This document shows, in pieces, positions 37,549 to 47,626 of a stretch of 64,000 bases of DNA; position 1 is the first letter of the stretch; each line of letters starts with the position of its first letter. The position numbers and the translations under genes were made by a program. The notes under the pieces are model-generated. The model saw only the letters and a program-made list of their open reading frames with translations. It made no database searches and was not told where the DNA came from. The stretch spans positions 85,836,142 through 85,900,141 of the forward strand of contig CM049306.1 of NCBI GenBank assembly GCA_026874595.1. The letters run 5' to 3'. This stretch comes from Sipunculus nudus. Lineage: Eukaryota; Annelida; Sipuncula; Golfingiida; Sipunculidae.

Positions 37549-38114
37549 GTGCCAATAAATCGATTTTATTAATGATTGGTTGTTTTCTTTCAAAATGGAT
37601 TAAAATTTATTACATTTTGCATAATCGATCATTTATGACTATGTATACCATCAACATCCAAAAAGTCATATTAGCCCGATACAATATTATTCTTTATAAG
37701 AGATATTAGAAAGATGTGGCACAAAACAGGGAACAGCATAAAAATTTATCTTGTGCAATGAATAAATGTCAACAATCCGGCCATTACTCTGGCCTTCCAG
37801 CATGATTTTGTGTTTGGAATGCATTTACTCGGTCTATATTTTGGTACGATTCTGAACAGCACATTTAATGGTAATATAGATTGTTCATAAATAATTTATT
37901 AATATCGATCGTTGGTCGTTTTCTATCTTTCAGTCATTGAATATGATTTTACGACAGATTCCTACCACTAGGATATACTGTGTAACAACCATGATTGCAT
38001 GCAATATAATAACAATTAATAATTAGTTAAGAAGGGCATTCGTGGAACACATGCAACTCATATTATGTTGAGTATGTTAGGACTGGATGTTAAAATAGTT
38101 TGTATTTCTTACAG

Positions 38115-38229
38115 ATATGCCTTCTTTCACGCCACAAGGAAAACTTTCAGCAATGTCAAAGACACTTTGAAGGAAGAATGGACACCCTCCCCACATAATG
38201 AGTCTGTCCCGGCTCTAAGACCATTTAAA
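38115..38229 (+). CDS. SLC37A3-like gene B, coding exon 2
   Basis: The acceptor is TTACAG at 38109-38114 and the donor AAA|GTAAGT. The frame completes the helix and gives YAFFHATRKTFSNVKDTLKE, matching the FH-sRK-----VK motif that follows helix 1 in SLC37 proteins. The region EEWTPSPHNESVPALRPFK is the start of the long first luminal loop, with one NES sequon as a possible glycosylation site. Exon phases are 2 in and 0 out. Confidence 0.85.
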
Positions 38230-38693
38230 GTAAGTTTATTTCAAGAGCATTTATATATCCCTTTCCGAGTATAGCAATACATTGGGTCATAACTTTTCAT
38301 CAATGTAATAACTGTTGTGTAACTTTTCTTTTCCCCACTGAACTCTGCATGTTTTCAGCCATTTAGTACTGATTAAAAACCATGAATTTGTTTAACATTG
38401 GTTTTAACATGTTTATTTTGCTATGAATTCATTGTTAACCATTCAGCTTATATAATGTTTTCATCGAATAACATATAAGGATATATAGACATTCAAGTAT
38501 TATAATACAGAACAAGGTAATTACAAAAACTATCCGTAACAGTAACATGGTAAGACAAACATTTGCATTAAAAAGCAATATCAAATAGAACCTTTAAATA
38601 TATTTTAAGAGTGATTTCTGATAGTTTAGATGATGCCTTCTAGGGTGAATTTTTTAACCACATCTCTATATATATATATATATATTTATATAT

Positions 38694-38999
38694 ATCCCCC
38701 CCCCCCCCCCACTTTGTGGCAAGAGGGGGATGGCCATGTTATCATCCCCCATACCAACTATTTAGAGAACATTATTCATATACTGCAAATGAAATATAGT
38801 AATAAATAAAATAATAGACTTTGATACCATTTATGAGTTTAATAAATTATTATACCTAAACCTGGTTTAGAATTAACATAAAATGGAAACATAATATCTT
38901 ATTTTCTCAAACCTAATACTTGCTTGTAATATATTTGAAATGTGTGATGCAGCCTCTAAAGAAGGTATTTATATACAGTTGTACATAGTCATTTTGTTC

Positions 39000-39050
<51 letters not shown>

Positions 39051-39060
39051 GTGTGTGTGT
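38694..39060. repeat. Poly-C and (AT)n tracts in the gene B intron
   Basis: C15 at 38696-38710 follows an (AT)n run at 38668-38695. A second (AT)n lies at 39004-39043 and passes into (GT)n at 39049-39061. Confidence 0.8.
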
Positions 39061-39610
39061 GTCTACGAGTAATCCCCCTGACTCGGGAAGATAATTTGAA
39101 GCCACTGCTGTTAAGTTCCAGATGGTCTCTTTGATGCTCAGTGTTCAAAAAGGCTAAAACAGGTACCAGAATTTGGACATGGGCACTCAATAGCCAGTAC
39201 CATACTCAGACTAGAGTACTCGTTGCTATGAAAACATTATAAATATATAAAAGGACAAATGTTTATCAATGCAGAATACGTATATAGTAATACAACAAGG
39301 AAATTAAACATCTTTCTTCCAACGAAGAAAATAAAAACTACTGCAAATCATACACCTCACAAATATAAGCATCTTGAAATAAGCTATATATAACGAATGA
39401 ATTGACTAGCATAGATTAAAGTCCTGTGGTATTCAACAAATATATAAACTGACTGTAGGTTTGTATTAAAATTCAGACATGCATGTAAACACACAAATAT
39501 TCAAATCTTAATTTTGAACTTGAGTACTAGGTTAGTAATCTCCAGACTCAAGTACTTGGGTACTCCTTTCAACACAATGTTAATCTCTGCGTTTAATCTG
39601 TATATTTTAG

Positions 39611-39703
39611 GTGTGGAACAGTGAACAAATGTTCCCGGACGTCCCCTCAGCTGAGTCCTTCCTAAGTAACCTGGACTTGGGTTTTCTTATTGCCTATGCT
39701 GTG
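39611..39703 (+). CDS. SLC37A3-like gene B, coding exon 3
   Basis: The acceptor is TATTTTAG at 39603-39610 and the donor GTG|GTTAGT at 39703/39704. It encodes VWNSEQMFPDVPSAESFLSN and LDLGFLIAYAV: the end of the luminal loop and the start of helix 2, with the family's hydrophobic FLIAYA-G motif split across the intron. An alternative donor (GTGGTT at 39701) would lose a codon but keep the frame. Confidence 0.85.
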
Positions 39704-39842
39704 GTTAGTTACCTCTCAGTGTATGAACAGTAGGAACTTATTTAACATATGAACTCTTGAATGTAGGTTTGAATTTCACTGACTTTATATTCCTGTTTGT
39801 TTATTATGAGATTATGGCTGTCATGTTTATATTTCTTTGCAG

Positions 39843-39874
39843 GGCCTGTACAGTAGTGGTGCTATAGGTGACAG
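39843..39874 (+). CDS. SLC37A3-like gene B, 32-base microexon
   Basis: The acceptor is TTGCAG and the donor ACAG|GTATGT. It encodes GLYSSGAIGDR, with the last Arg split. This is the conserved G-----G--GDR motif between helices 2 and 3 of organophosphate-type MFS transporters. Phase 0 in, 2 out. Its small size makes it easy to miss by gene prediction. Confidence 0.83.
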
Positions 39875-39934
39875 GTATGTGTTATGTTAATGTGTTAAAA
39901 GCAAAAATCAGTTATATCATTTAAGTAAAAATGT

Positions 39935-40668
39935 CATTTCCTGGATAGGAACTAGGAAAGTAATATCTCCTCCTGAATAGGTTATAATGTCCTTGATAAG
40001 AACTGAATAGAAATGTCTTTTCCTTGGTAGGAACAAAGTAGAAATGTCTTTTCCTTTTTTAGGACTAGCCCGTGATGTCTTCTCGGTTATAAGAAATAGG
40101 AAGTCATGTCTTTTTCCTTATAAGAACTAGCAATTAATGTCTTTTTCTTGATTGGAACTTGGAAGTCATGTATTTTCCTCAATAAGAACTTGGAAGAAAT
40201 GTCTTTTACTTGATAGGAACTAGGAAGTAATGTCTTTTACTTGATTAGGAACTAGGATTTCATGTCTTTTCCTTTATAAAATCTGGGAAACAATGTCTTT
40301 TTCTTGATACTAACTGCTGAGTCATGTCTTTACTTGAGAAGAACTAGGAAGTATTGTCTTTTCCTTTATAGGAACTAGGAAGTAATGTCTTTACTTGAGA
40401 AGAAATAGGAAGTAATGTCTTTTCCTTCATAGGAACTAGGAAGTACACTGTAATGTCTTTTCCTTTATAGGAACTAGGACGTCGTGTCTTTTCCTTTATA
40501 AAATCTAAGAAGCAATGTTTTTTTCTCGATACTAACTAGGAAGTGATGTCTTTTACTTTATAAGAATTAGGTTGTATTTTTTTCCGTTTTAAGAACTAGG
40601 GAGCAATATCTTTTTCTTGATACTAACTAGGAAGTCATGTCTTTTACTAGATAAGAACTAGGAGGTAA
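39935..40668 (+). repeat. Degenerate ~31-bp minisatellite in a gene B intron
   Basis: About 23 imperfect units of the type AGGAACTAGGAAGTAATGTC followed by TTTTCCTTTAT fill the intron between the microexon (39874) and the exon at 40883. Spacing varies between 29 and 40 bases, and higher-order variants (AAATCTGGGAA, ACTAACTAGG) recur every few units. Confidence 0.8.
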
Positions 40669-40882
40669 TAATAGTTCATTATAGACTCATATAACAGAGC
40701 CCTGTGTGATGTTGTGACTTGCAGCTAAATACATCGTTATAATTAGATAGTCTTTAAATGTATATATAAATTCTTTTGTTGATCGCAATGTAACAACTGC
40801 GATAAATAAAGAAGATCATATTATGATTCTGATTCAGCAAAAAATTTCGAATATTTTTAATATGTATTCATTTAATTTTCAG

Positions 40883-40934
40883 ATATAATATCCGCTATGT
40901 GCTGGCAATCGGCATGACATCATCAGCTATGACA
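40883..40934 (+). CDS. SLC37A3-like gene B, coding exon 5
   Basis: The acceptor is TTTTCAG and the donor GACA|GTCAGT. It completes the GDR arginine and continues YNIRYVLAIGMTSSAMT, the beginning of helix 3. Phase 2 in, 0 out. Confidence 0.82.
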
Positions 40935-41657
40935 GTCAGTACAAAACTTTAATGTTATCATGATTCTGGTAACATAAAAATGGGATAATAAATATTCGAT
41001 TTCTTTACTTATTGATAAAAGGAAAAAAATTTAGATTTTTATTTTGTCATTGAAGCAACATTATATTGAAACTTGGAGTTTCCTCTCTCTCTCACTAGAA
41101 GTAACCCCATATTTTTTTAAGCACGTAAAAAGAATTGTTGGATTTCCTAAGAATAGTGTGAACAGTGAACATAAACAATTTCCCGTAGTCCCTACACATA
41201 TTTCTGCATATATATTCCTTTAAGTAAGTACATAGGCTGTATAAAGAAAAGGCAATCAAATTGGAAAGAAACAAGAAGTTTGCTTACAACTATGTAGCTT
41301 ACAAATTTTAACATCAAGGTCAGAAATAATTATCAGGTGCAAATCGTTCACTTGTGAATATTACATTGAACAAATGTTAGTTTGAAAATTCAGCCATGTT
41401 GGAGGTCTAGCACTAACAATTGCAAAGAAGCAGAAAGAAAACTTCTGGTTTGCACAAAAAAATCTGAATTTCAGCATCGATAGAAATAAAACTCATCATC
41501 CTGTGTATGTCTCTTCTCCCTTCAGAGGAGGTATAATGATCGTGTTATCACAGTAAAGAGACATCTGGTGGGGGAAATACACATACCTACAACCAGTTTG
41601 AAGTGAGTATCCAGAACTTAACCCAAATTAATTTAAATTAATTTTATATTTTTTTAG

Positions 41658-41803
41658 GTGTTTCTGTTTGGATGCCTCAGAGGTTGGCTCCATATAAACA
41701 GTGGACAATATTACATCATACTTTGGGTACTGAATGGCCTGCTACAGTCTCTTGGCTGGCCATCAATGATTGCTGTCATGGGCAACTGGTTTGGGAAAAG
41801 CAG
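41658..41803 (+). CDS. SLC37A3-like gene B, coding exon 6
   Basis: The acceptor is TTTTTTAG at 41650-41657 and the donor AGCAG|GTAGCT at 41803/41804. It encodes helix 3 to helix 4, with LHINSGQYYIILWVLNGLLQ then SLGWPSMIAVMGNWFGKS. The NGL-QS-GWP----VMGNWFGK block is one of the most conserved signatures of the SLC37 family. Phase 0 in, 2 out. Confidence 0.92.
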
Positions 41804-42074
41804 GTAGCTGTTCATTTTAATTCATCAGAAAATCTGGTATATCATTTAGATATATTTAATTTAGAATTATATTTTTAACTTAAATTTCTAAACTGTTGGA
41901 ATGATGAATTTATTATTTGAAAACAAAAGATCTGAATTCCATTGATAGGCATGGCATATTGCCATCAGATTTAAGACATGGTATCTATAATTTTCATGTT
42001 TGAATATTAATAATGTTGGAAGGAAGGAACTTTAAAAAAAATGTATTTAACTTCCACTTGACTCTTTCTGAGAG

Positions 42075-42171
42075 TCGTGGTTTGGTACTGGGGATATGGA
42101 GTTCATGTGCTTCTGTTGGGAACATCATCGGATCATCGATATCAGGTGCTGTGTTACCTGTCGGATATGAG
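42075..42171 (+). CDS. SLC37A3-like gene B, coding exon 7
   Basis: The acceptor is TTTCTGAGAG at 42065-42074. The exon supplies the third base of a Ser codon and then RGLVLGIWSSCASVGNIIGS and SISGAVLPVGYE, with donor GAG|GTGACC. The RG---GIW-S--SVGNI-GS motif following the WFGK loop is conserved in SLC37 proteins (helix 5). An alternative acceptor two bases upstream would break the frame. Confidence 0.9.
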
Positions 42172-42399
42172 GTGACCACATTTCAATTATAGTATGTGTT
42201 AAATAGTAATTTAAAAAAGCAAATGAACAAGCATATGTAAAACATAAATTTAAATGCCAAGGAAGAGTCATATAGGAAAGTAGAATGATTCAAATACCAG
42301 TTCAAAAGGACACGGCAAGCTTGAACACTATATTGCCTATTACCTATAGGTATTTTAGGAATGACATTCAAAAGCAAGAAAAATTTACTTTCTGCATTA

Positions 42400-43260
42400 T
42401 TGTATCCGCCAAAACAAAGTTTAACGGATACTATGTTTTTGACCGGGTTACGCCGCGTTCGTTTCCAAAGAAATCCTCTGAGACCACTGGACCGATTTTT
42501 CCGAAAATGGACCCCATTGACATGTCAACTGGTGCCTAACCATTTTGCTTGACCCCTCTGCGGTACATCAGTCTGTACGTCTGTTTTCACACATTAACCG
42601 ACATATCTTCAGACTCGCATGACCAATCGGACTAAAATTGTGCACGAGTGTAGCTCTTGGATCGCTTTATGTCATACAAAAATCTGGTGGCGCCACCTTC
42701 AACCATATTTGCACAGCATCCATTTGTTCCTCTGCCTTGGGTTAAAATCACATCTCAGCAGTATTTGGGACTCATCTACTTGAAAGTTTGCATGTGTAAA
42801 CACCCTGGATGTTTGTCTGCCAAGGAATATAATCAATAATATCTGGGCAGTGGTTGTGCCTTGAATTTTGCATATGTATTCATCTTGGATAGCTTTCTGG
42901 AGTTAGTGGCAGGTGGCGCCATTCACATTCACGCTGCAGACATCAACGCTAATATCTCAGGACTGGTTAGACGTGTCTGCCTGAAACGCTGCATGAGTAT
43001 AAATCATACTTAGCTCTACAGCTTATTCATATTTGGTTGCCCAACGTACAACCTTTTTTGCATGCTGTTCATCTGTTCATCTACCTAGGGTACAAATCGT
43101 CCGTATCTTAGGAGTGGTTTCACTGATACACCTGAAATTTTGCTTATGTATACATCTTGGATGGCTTTCTCTTTTAAATAATAGGTGGCAACACCCACAG
43201 TCATGTTTATGTGGCAGACATCAGTGCAAAAATGCAACACATCTCACTCTTTTTTCCCTT
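42400..43260 (+). repeat. Dispersed repeat with internal modules (partner of 5790-6660)
   Basis: It starts near TTCGTTTCCAAAGAAATCC and TCTGAGACCACTGGACCGAT and continues with about 170-base modules containing TGGATGGCTTTCT/TTGGATAGCTTTCT and GGTGGCGCCA. It lies between two gene B exons and gives rise to spurious open frames. Confidence 0.5.
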
Positions 43261-43537
43261 GCCACTCCATCCATGCCTCACTTCATCCATCCCACTCTAA
43301 TATCGGAGGATACACGTAGTCGCTTACCGATTACCCGTATTCTTGTTAATCATAGACTCAATGATTTAAAAAATCAATTATTTTCGGGAATGTTGCGCAC
43401 TGAGTGCTATAGAAAATGTAATAACAGTATCAGTGAGACTTATTGTACTCACATTATTTATCTAAATTTCAGTAATGTGTCACAGAAATACATTGTATTT
43501 ATTTTCATATATGCCCCTTTTCACGTATTTGTTTCAG

Positions 43538-43622
43538 TATACATTAATGGTGCCAGCAGCCATCCTGTTTGCTTGGGGCATTGTAACATTTTTCAGTTTG
43601 GTACCAAAACCATCAGAAGTAG
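43538..43622 (+). CDS. SLC37A3-like gene B, coding exon 8
   Basis: The acceptor is GTTTCAG and the donor AG|GTAAGA at 43622/43623. It encodes YTLMVPAAILFAWGIVTFFS and LVPKPSEVG, helix 6 and the beginning of the large central cytosolic loop. Phase 0 in, 1 out. A longer open frame running through this exon (43033-43626) starts in repeat DNA and is not the gene product. Confidence 0.88.
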
Positions 43623-44172
43623 GTAAGACAACATGTTATCAACTTAAGCCTGCTTGCGTTTAACAGACATTCAGATGGGAGACTGATTTATTTATTAGAA
43701 TTAAGTACGGATTATCTTTTGTCTAGCAACTCCACTGTGCTTTAAAAACTTTAAACTCCTCACGCCAAGGCTATAGGCTACAGTTAATTCTGTGATAGCC
43801 CAGTCCGGTCTCGTTGGTCTGATTCTCGGCCCTGTGCCAGCCATGATCTTTAAATTCCTAAATACACGCTAAACAAAGCAGAGGTTAAAAGATGGAGATC
43901 TGGAACTAATACAGTGTATAACTGTTGCGTGAGGAGTGAATTTAAACTGCAAATTTGTTCTGTGTAAAATTTGTATTACAATAAATGTCATGAGGTTTCA
44001 TGACTAATCCACAAGGGGAAGTGTGTTTTACTCCAGTTTTACTTGTAGAATATTTGAATTAATATTCACCTTAACGGTACTTATTAATCAAACATCTTTT
44101 TTTGTGGAGCGGAGGGGTTGGGGGGGGGGGGGCAAAAATTAAACAGGATGATGTATTTTTCAGCGCTCCCCT

Positions 44173-45846
44173 TGTCGAGTAACCGCACTCAGACACTTGT
44201 TAATCAGTCCCAAAAACTTCCTCAAACTTCCACAGACTCACAGACTGACATTTTTAGCTCAGCTGACTGTAAGTCATCTGAGCTATAGCGATCACTTTTT
44301 GTCCGTCGTCCGTCTGTCCGTCCGTCCGTCCGTCTGTCCGTCCGTCTGTCCGTTAACCTGGCACAAACGGTAACCGCTGGACCTAGAATCTTGTAACTTT
44401 ACATTCTGACAGGTCCATGAAAAAAATCTCCTTGGAAATCCTTCGAGCTATGGGGCCACAAAGTACCCCAAAGAATATTCAAAAATTTCATACAAAAACT
44501 TCAATATCTCATTAACTACATCACTGATGGTCATGATTTTTTGCATACATATTGATCATGAGAAGTTTTATCACTTCCTGCAGACTGGTGGCGCCACCTG
44601 TATTTTTCGATTTTTTACAAATTTTTTTCTTTATTTTTGATACCTTTAAAAATGTGAACATCTGTTAACAGGACACAAATCGTAAAGACCGGACCTAGAA
44701 TCTTTATTCTTGACACACTGAGAGACCTATGAAAAGTCTCCATGGAAACCAGAAATTAGGTCTCTGTTACCCATATCCTTTGAGCTATGGGGCCCCAAAG
44801 TACCCCCCCCCCCCAGAATAGTCAAAAATTTCATACAAAAACTTCAATATCTCATTAACTACCTCACTGATGGTCATGAATTTTTTGTATACATATTGAT
44901 CATGAGAAGTTTCATCACTTCCTGCAGACTGGTGGCGCCACCTGTATGTTTCGATTTTTTACGAATTTTTTTCTCTATTTTTGAGACCTTTAAAAATGTG
45001 AACATCTGTTAACAGAGCACAAATCGTAAAGACGGGACCTAGAATCTTTATTCTTGGCACACTGAGAGACCTATGAAAAGTCTCCATGGAAACGAGAAAT
45101 TAGGTCTCTGTTACCCATATCCTTCAAGCTATTGGGCCCCAAGGTACCCCCCCCCCCCCAAATAGTAAAAAATTTCATATAAAAACTTCAATATCTCATT
45201 AACTACTCATTATTGTTTGCATATATATTGATCATGAGATGTTTCATCAGTGTCTGCAGACTGGTGGCGCCACCTGTATTTTTTTATTTTTTAACGAATT
45301 TTTTTCTCTATTTTTGAGACCCTTAAAAATGTGTGCATCTGTCAACAGGGCACAAATTGTAACAACTGGACCTAAAATCTTCATTCTTGTCATGCAAGGA
45401 GGCCCATGAAAAGTGTCTGTGGAAACCTGAAATTAGGTCTCTGTTACCCCAATCCTTCAAGCTATAGGACTCGGAAGTATCCCTCAGAAAATTATTGACC
45501 TTTAAGTGTTTTTATTAGTTTCTGCAGACTGGTGGAACCACCTGTATCTTTTTTTTAAGTTTATGCATTTTTTCTCTATTTTTGAGATATATAAATACAG
45601 TCACAATCTTGGCCTGTTAGTTAATCTGTTTGATGCTTCAGTTGAATGGGTATATAATACCATTCAGATGATAAAATTTCCTTTGGCAAATCTCTTCCAA
45701 GTCAGCTGAGCGTCATGATCCATTGGTCACTTGTTTACTGGTCACTTTATTATCTTACCTTCAGCACAAAAGATTATTGGGAGAACATGTTTTTATAGAT
45801 TTATATTAAATGCTAGTTGGCAGCACTTGCTAGGGTACCCTGAACA
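44173..45846 (-). repeat. BEL 3' LTR, split by Helentron-like copy 4
   Basis: 78 bases (44173-44250) and 111 bases (45736-45846) together match the 198-base LTR at 52987-53184. The 1485-base insert between them is copy 4 of the AGCTCA family. Confidence 0.65.
44251..45735 (+). mobile_element. Helentron-like element, copy 4
   Basis: Left end TTTTTAGCTCAGCTGACTG, (GTCY)n at 44300-44355, right end AGTCAGCTGAGCG, an imperfect palindrome GATCCATTGGTC and CACTTGTT. Four tandem units of about 325-345 bases start at about 44357, 44666, 45011 and 45335, three of them with the perfect palindrome GGTGGCGCCACC (44587, 44931, 45263). The clean insertion in the BEL LTR, identified by comparison with the intact LTR, defines both ends. 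Confidence 0.78.
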
Positions 45847-45999
45847 TTCTGTTCACCCTGAAGTATCTCAGATACTGCAACGTTCAAATAAAATAGTAAA
45901 TACACATATTTGGTTCTTTGGTTCATTACCACAAGCATGCAAGAAGATAATACTAGGTGGACATCAAGCTATTTTAAACCAAACAAATTATAAATCTAT

Positions 46000-46835
46000 C
46001 TAGCAGGCCCTTAAACTGACGACCAGATCTGGAAACAACACCTCTGCCATCCGTTTGAACCTTTGGACTAACATCCGTAATATCAGTGTTAGATAATTTA
46101 AACCTTGTACTTTCAGTGCATCAGTGTTTGGACCACTGATTCCATCACTTTGAGTATTGGCTGGTTGGTCATCTTGACTGATACTGGTAGACTCTGATAA
46201 GTCACCAAACCCCGACTGTATTTCCAGATCGTAAATTTTCTGTATGGGTCTTACAAAGAAACCCTTGGGATTTTTGCCATGAACATTGCAAACCACCCAA
46301 TCCCGACCAGGATACACCCTATGTACAACACCAAGTACATCCCTTACCAAAACTAGGGACGCCACCTGAACACCGCCGAGAGCCCTTACAAATTAGAAGA
46401 CTCAGATATATTCTTTATACAAGTATGACCAAAACTGATCTATCAGTAGACTACTAAGCTTCTGGCGTTCAACAAGGTCACAGGATTTGACCAGTCGTTC
46501 ATCCGGGACCACACTAGAACTGAAACAAGAGGATCTACAAATCAGAAAAAGGGAAAGTGTCAAAGGAGATCCTGAATCAAGATCATTACCCACGAATGTC
46601 AGTGGACGTGAATTTATTCATTATTCGATTTCATGCGGCGTCGTCTCCAATTCAACACGAGTAAGAAATCTGATATCCAAACATCTTTTCAACGCCGACC
46701 TCACAGAATCAATGAGTCGCTCCCATCAACCTCCCAACCATGGGGCATGAGCAACAATGAACCTCCAGTCTGGACCATCAGTCCGATAAGCCCTTTGGAT
46801 CTGGTTTCATGCAGCTCAAAACTTTAGCATTATCT
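46000..46835 (-). pseudogene. BEL/Pao integrase, C-terminal part
   Basis: Minus-strand pieces in order: APWLGG-WERLIDSVRSALK near 46740 (the integrase motif carrying the catalytic Glu), LTRVELETTPHEIE, QKLSSLLIDQFWSYLYKEYI near 46420, and LVLVRDVLGVVHRVYPGRDW with FFVRPIQKIYDLE near 46250 (the C-terminal DUF5641-like domain). Frames change several times and stops occur. Confidence 0.72.
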
Positions 46836-47055
46836 TGTGGAGATAGTTCTCATAATTTATTTTATAGTAATTCAGTAATAAGCATAGCCCTGAATATTCC
46901 ATGTCAAAATGTACGCGGTAATCGCTGAGACCGGGACACCCGGGACTCATGAATATTTATGTGGGATCGCCATGTTCCTTGAGCGAATACATTCTTCTGT
47001 TTCTGTTAAACTGGTGTTCCATTCTTTATTGTTTGCGTGTCTGACGAACACGACA
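46836..47055 (+). repeat. Gypsy 5' LTR
   Basis: It starts TGTGGAGATAG and ends GAACACGACA; 220 bases, with one substitution relative to the 3' copy. Confidence 0.95.
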
Positions 47056-47071
47056 TGGTGTCAGAAGTGAG
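47056..47071 (+). other. Gypsy primer-binding site (tRNA-Leu)
   Basis: TGGTGTCAGAAGTGAG starts directly after the LTR and matches, at 15 of 16 positions, the complement of the 3' end of animal tRNA-Leu(CAA)-type sequences as I remember them. Confidence 0.65.
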
Positions 47072-47103
47072 ATAAACTGAATATCCACGCTTTGGAACTG
47101 AAG

Positions 47104-47265
47104 ATGGCACAGTATCAGGTACCGGCCCCGGCGGCGTTCAGCTTTACTCCGGACGAATGGCCCAGTTGGAGCCGACGGTTCGAGAGATTTCGGAAAGCAA
47201 GCGGGCTCGCAGAAAAAACAGACGAGGAACAGGTAAATACGTTCATCTATCTAATGGGCGATTAA
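47104..47265 (+). pseudogene. Gypsy gag N-terminal remnant
   Basis: The ATG at 47104 starts MAQYQVPAPAAFSFTPDEWP followed by a basic helix; it stops at TAA 47263-47265 after 53 codons. This is the N-terminus of a Mag-like Gag. The capsid region that should follow is missing: within 20 bases the sequence passes, in another frame, into the Gag C-terminus at about 47282. Confidence 0.75.
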
Positions 47266-47281
47266 GCAGCCGATAGTCAGG

Positions 47282-47605
47282 CAGAGTCAAAACCAAAACT
47301 TAAATGTTGATGCCGTCAAGACCTACCGCCAGAGGCCGCAGTTTCGATCGCAGGGAAACCCAGCACCAAGACCACCCCACCAACAAAAGCCACCACCCAG
47401 ATACAGTCAAAACAGTCCAAACAAATCAAAATGTGGTAGGTGTGCTAAAACACCTTGGCATCCAAGATCAGAATGTCCTGCAAGGGATGTTTCTTGTCAT
47501 AAATGTTCAAAAAGGGGACATTATGCTCGTGCATGTAGAGCAGCCACATCTGGTAAGCGCGTCGGTGAAATTGAAACAGCACCAGTTGATCCCTTTTTGG
47601 GTTAA
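47282..47605 (+). pseudogene. Gypsy gag C-terminal remnant with zinc knuckles
   Basis: In the pol frame the sequence encodes a basic, Gln/Pro-rich stretch and then KCGRCAKTPWHPRSECPA and SCHKCSKRGHYARACR, the second a canonical C-X2-C-X4-H-X4-C knuckle. It ends at an in-frame TAA (about 47603), 21 bases before the first ATG of the pol frame. Because that stop lies between gag and protease, translation of pol from this copy would need read-through, re-initiation or a different start. Confidence 0.75.
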
Positions 47606-47626
47606 GTCTACACAGATGACCAGACA

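Larger units (their letters stand above)
32844..38114 (+). other. Gene B intron after coding exon 1
   Basis: It holds dispersed repeats described separately. 33540-33720 (AATTTCTGGGGCAGCATTTG) looks like an old interspersed element. 34385-34520 is a degenerate tandem repeat of GGCATGAAAAATAGACCTGA-type units. 36093-36480 starts with ACAGAACAGAACTTTATTAA, which looks like the reversed tail of a retroposon, and contains two diverged units of about 155 bases. (AT)n lies at 37518-37545. Confidence 0.45.

Noticed and set aside
39935-40668. Regular short repeats resembling a CRISPR array
   Set aside because: Units are degenerate, without unique spacers of constant size, and lie in an animal intron; this is a minisatellite.
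43033-43626. 197-codon plus-strand open frame
   Set aside because: It starts inside a dispersed repeat and overlaps the real exon 43538-43622 in a different frame; no motif is recognisable.
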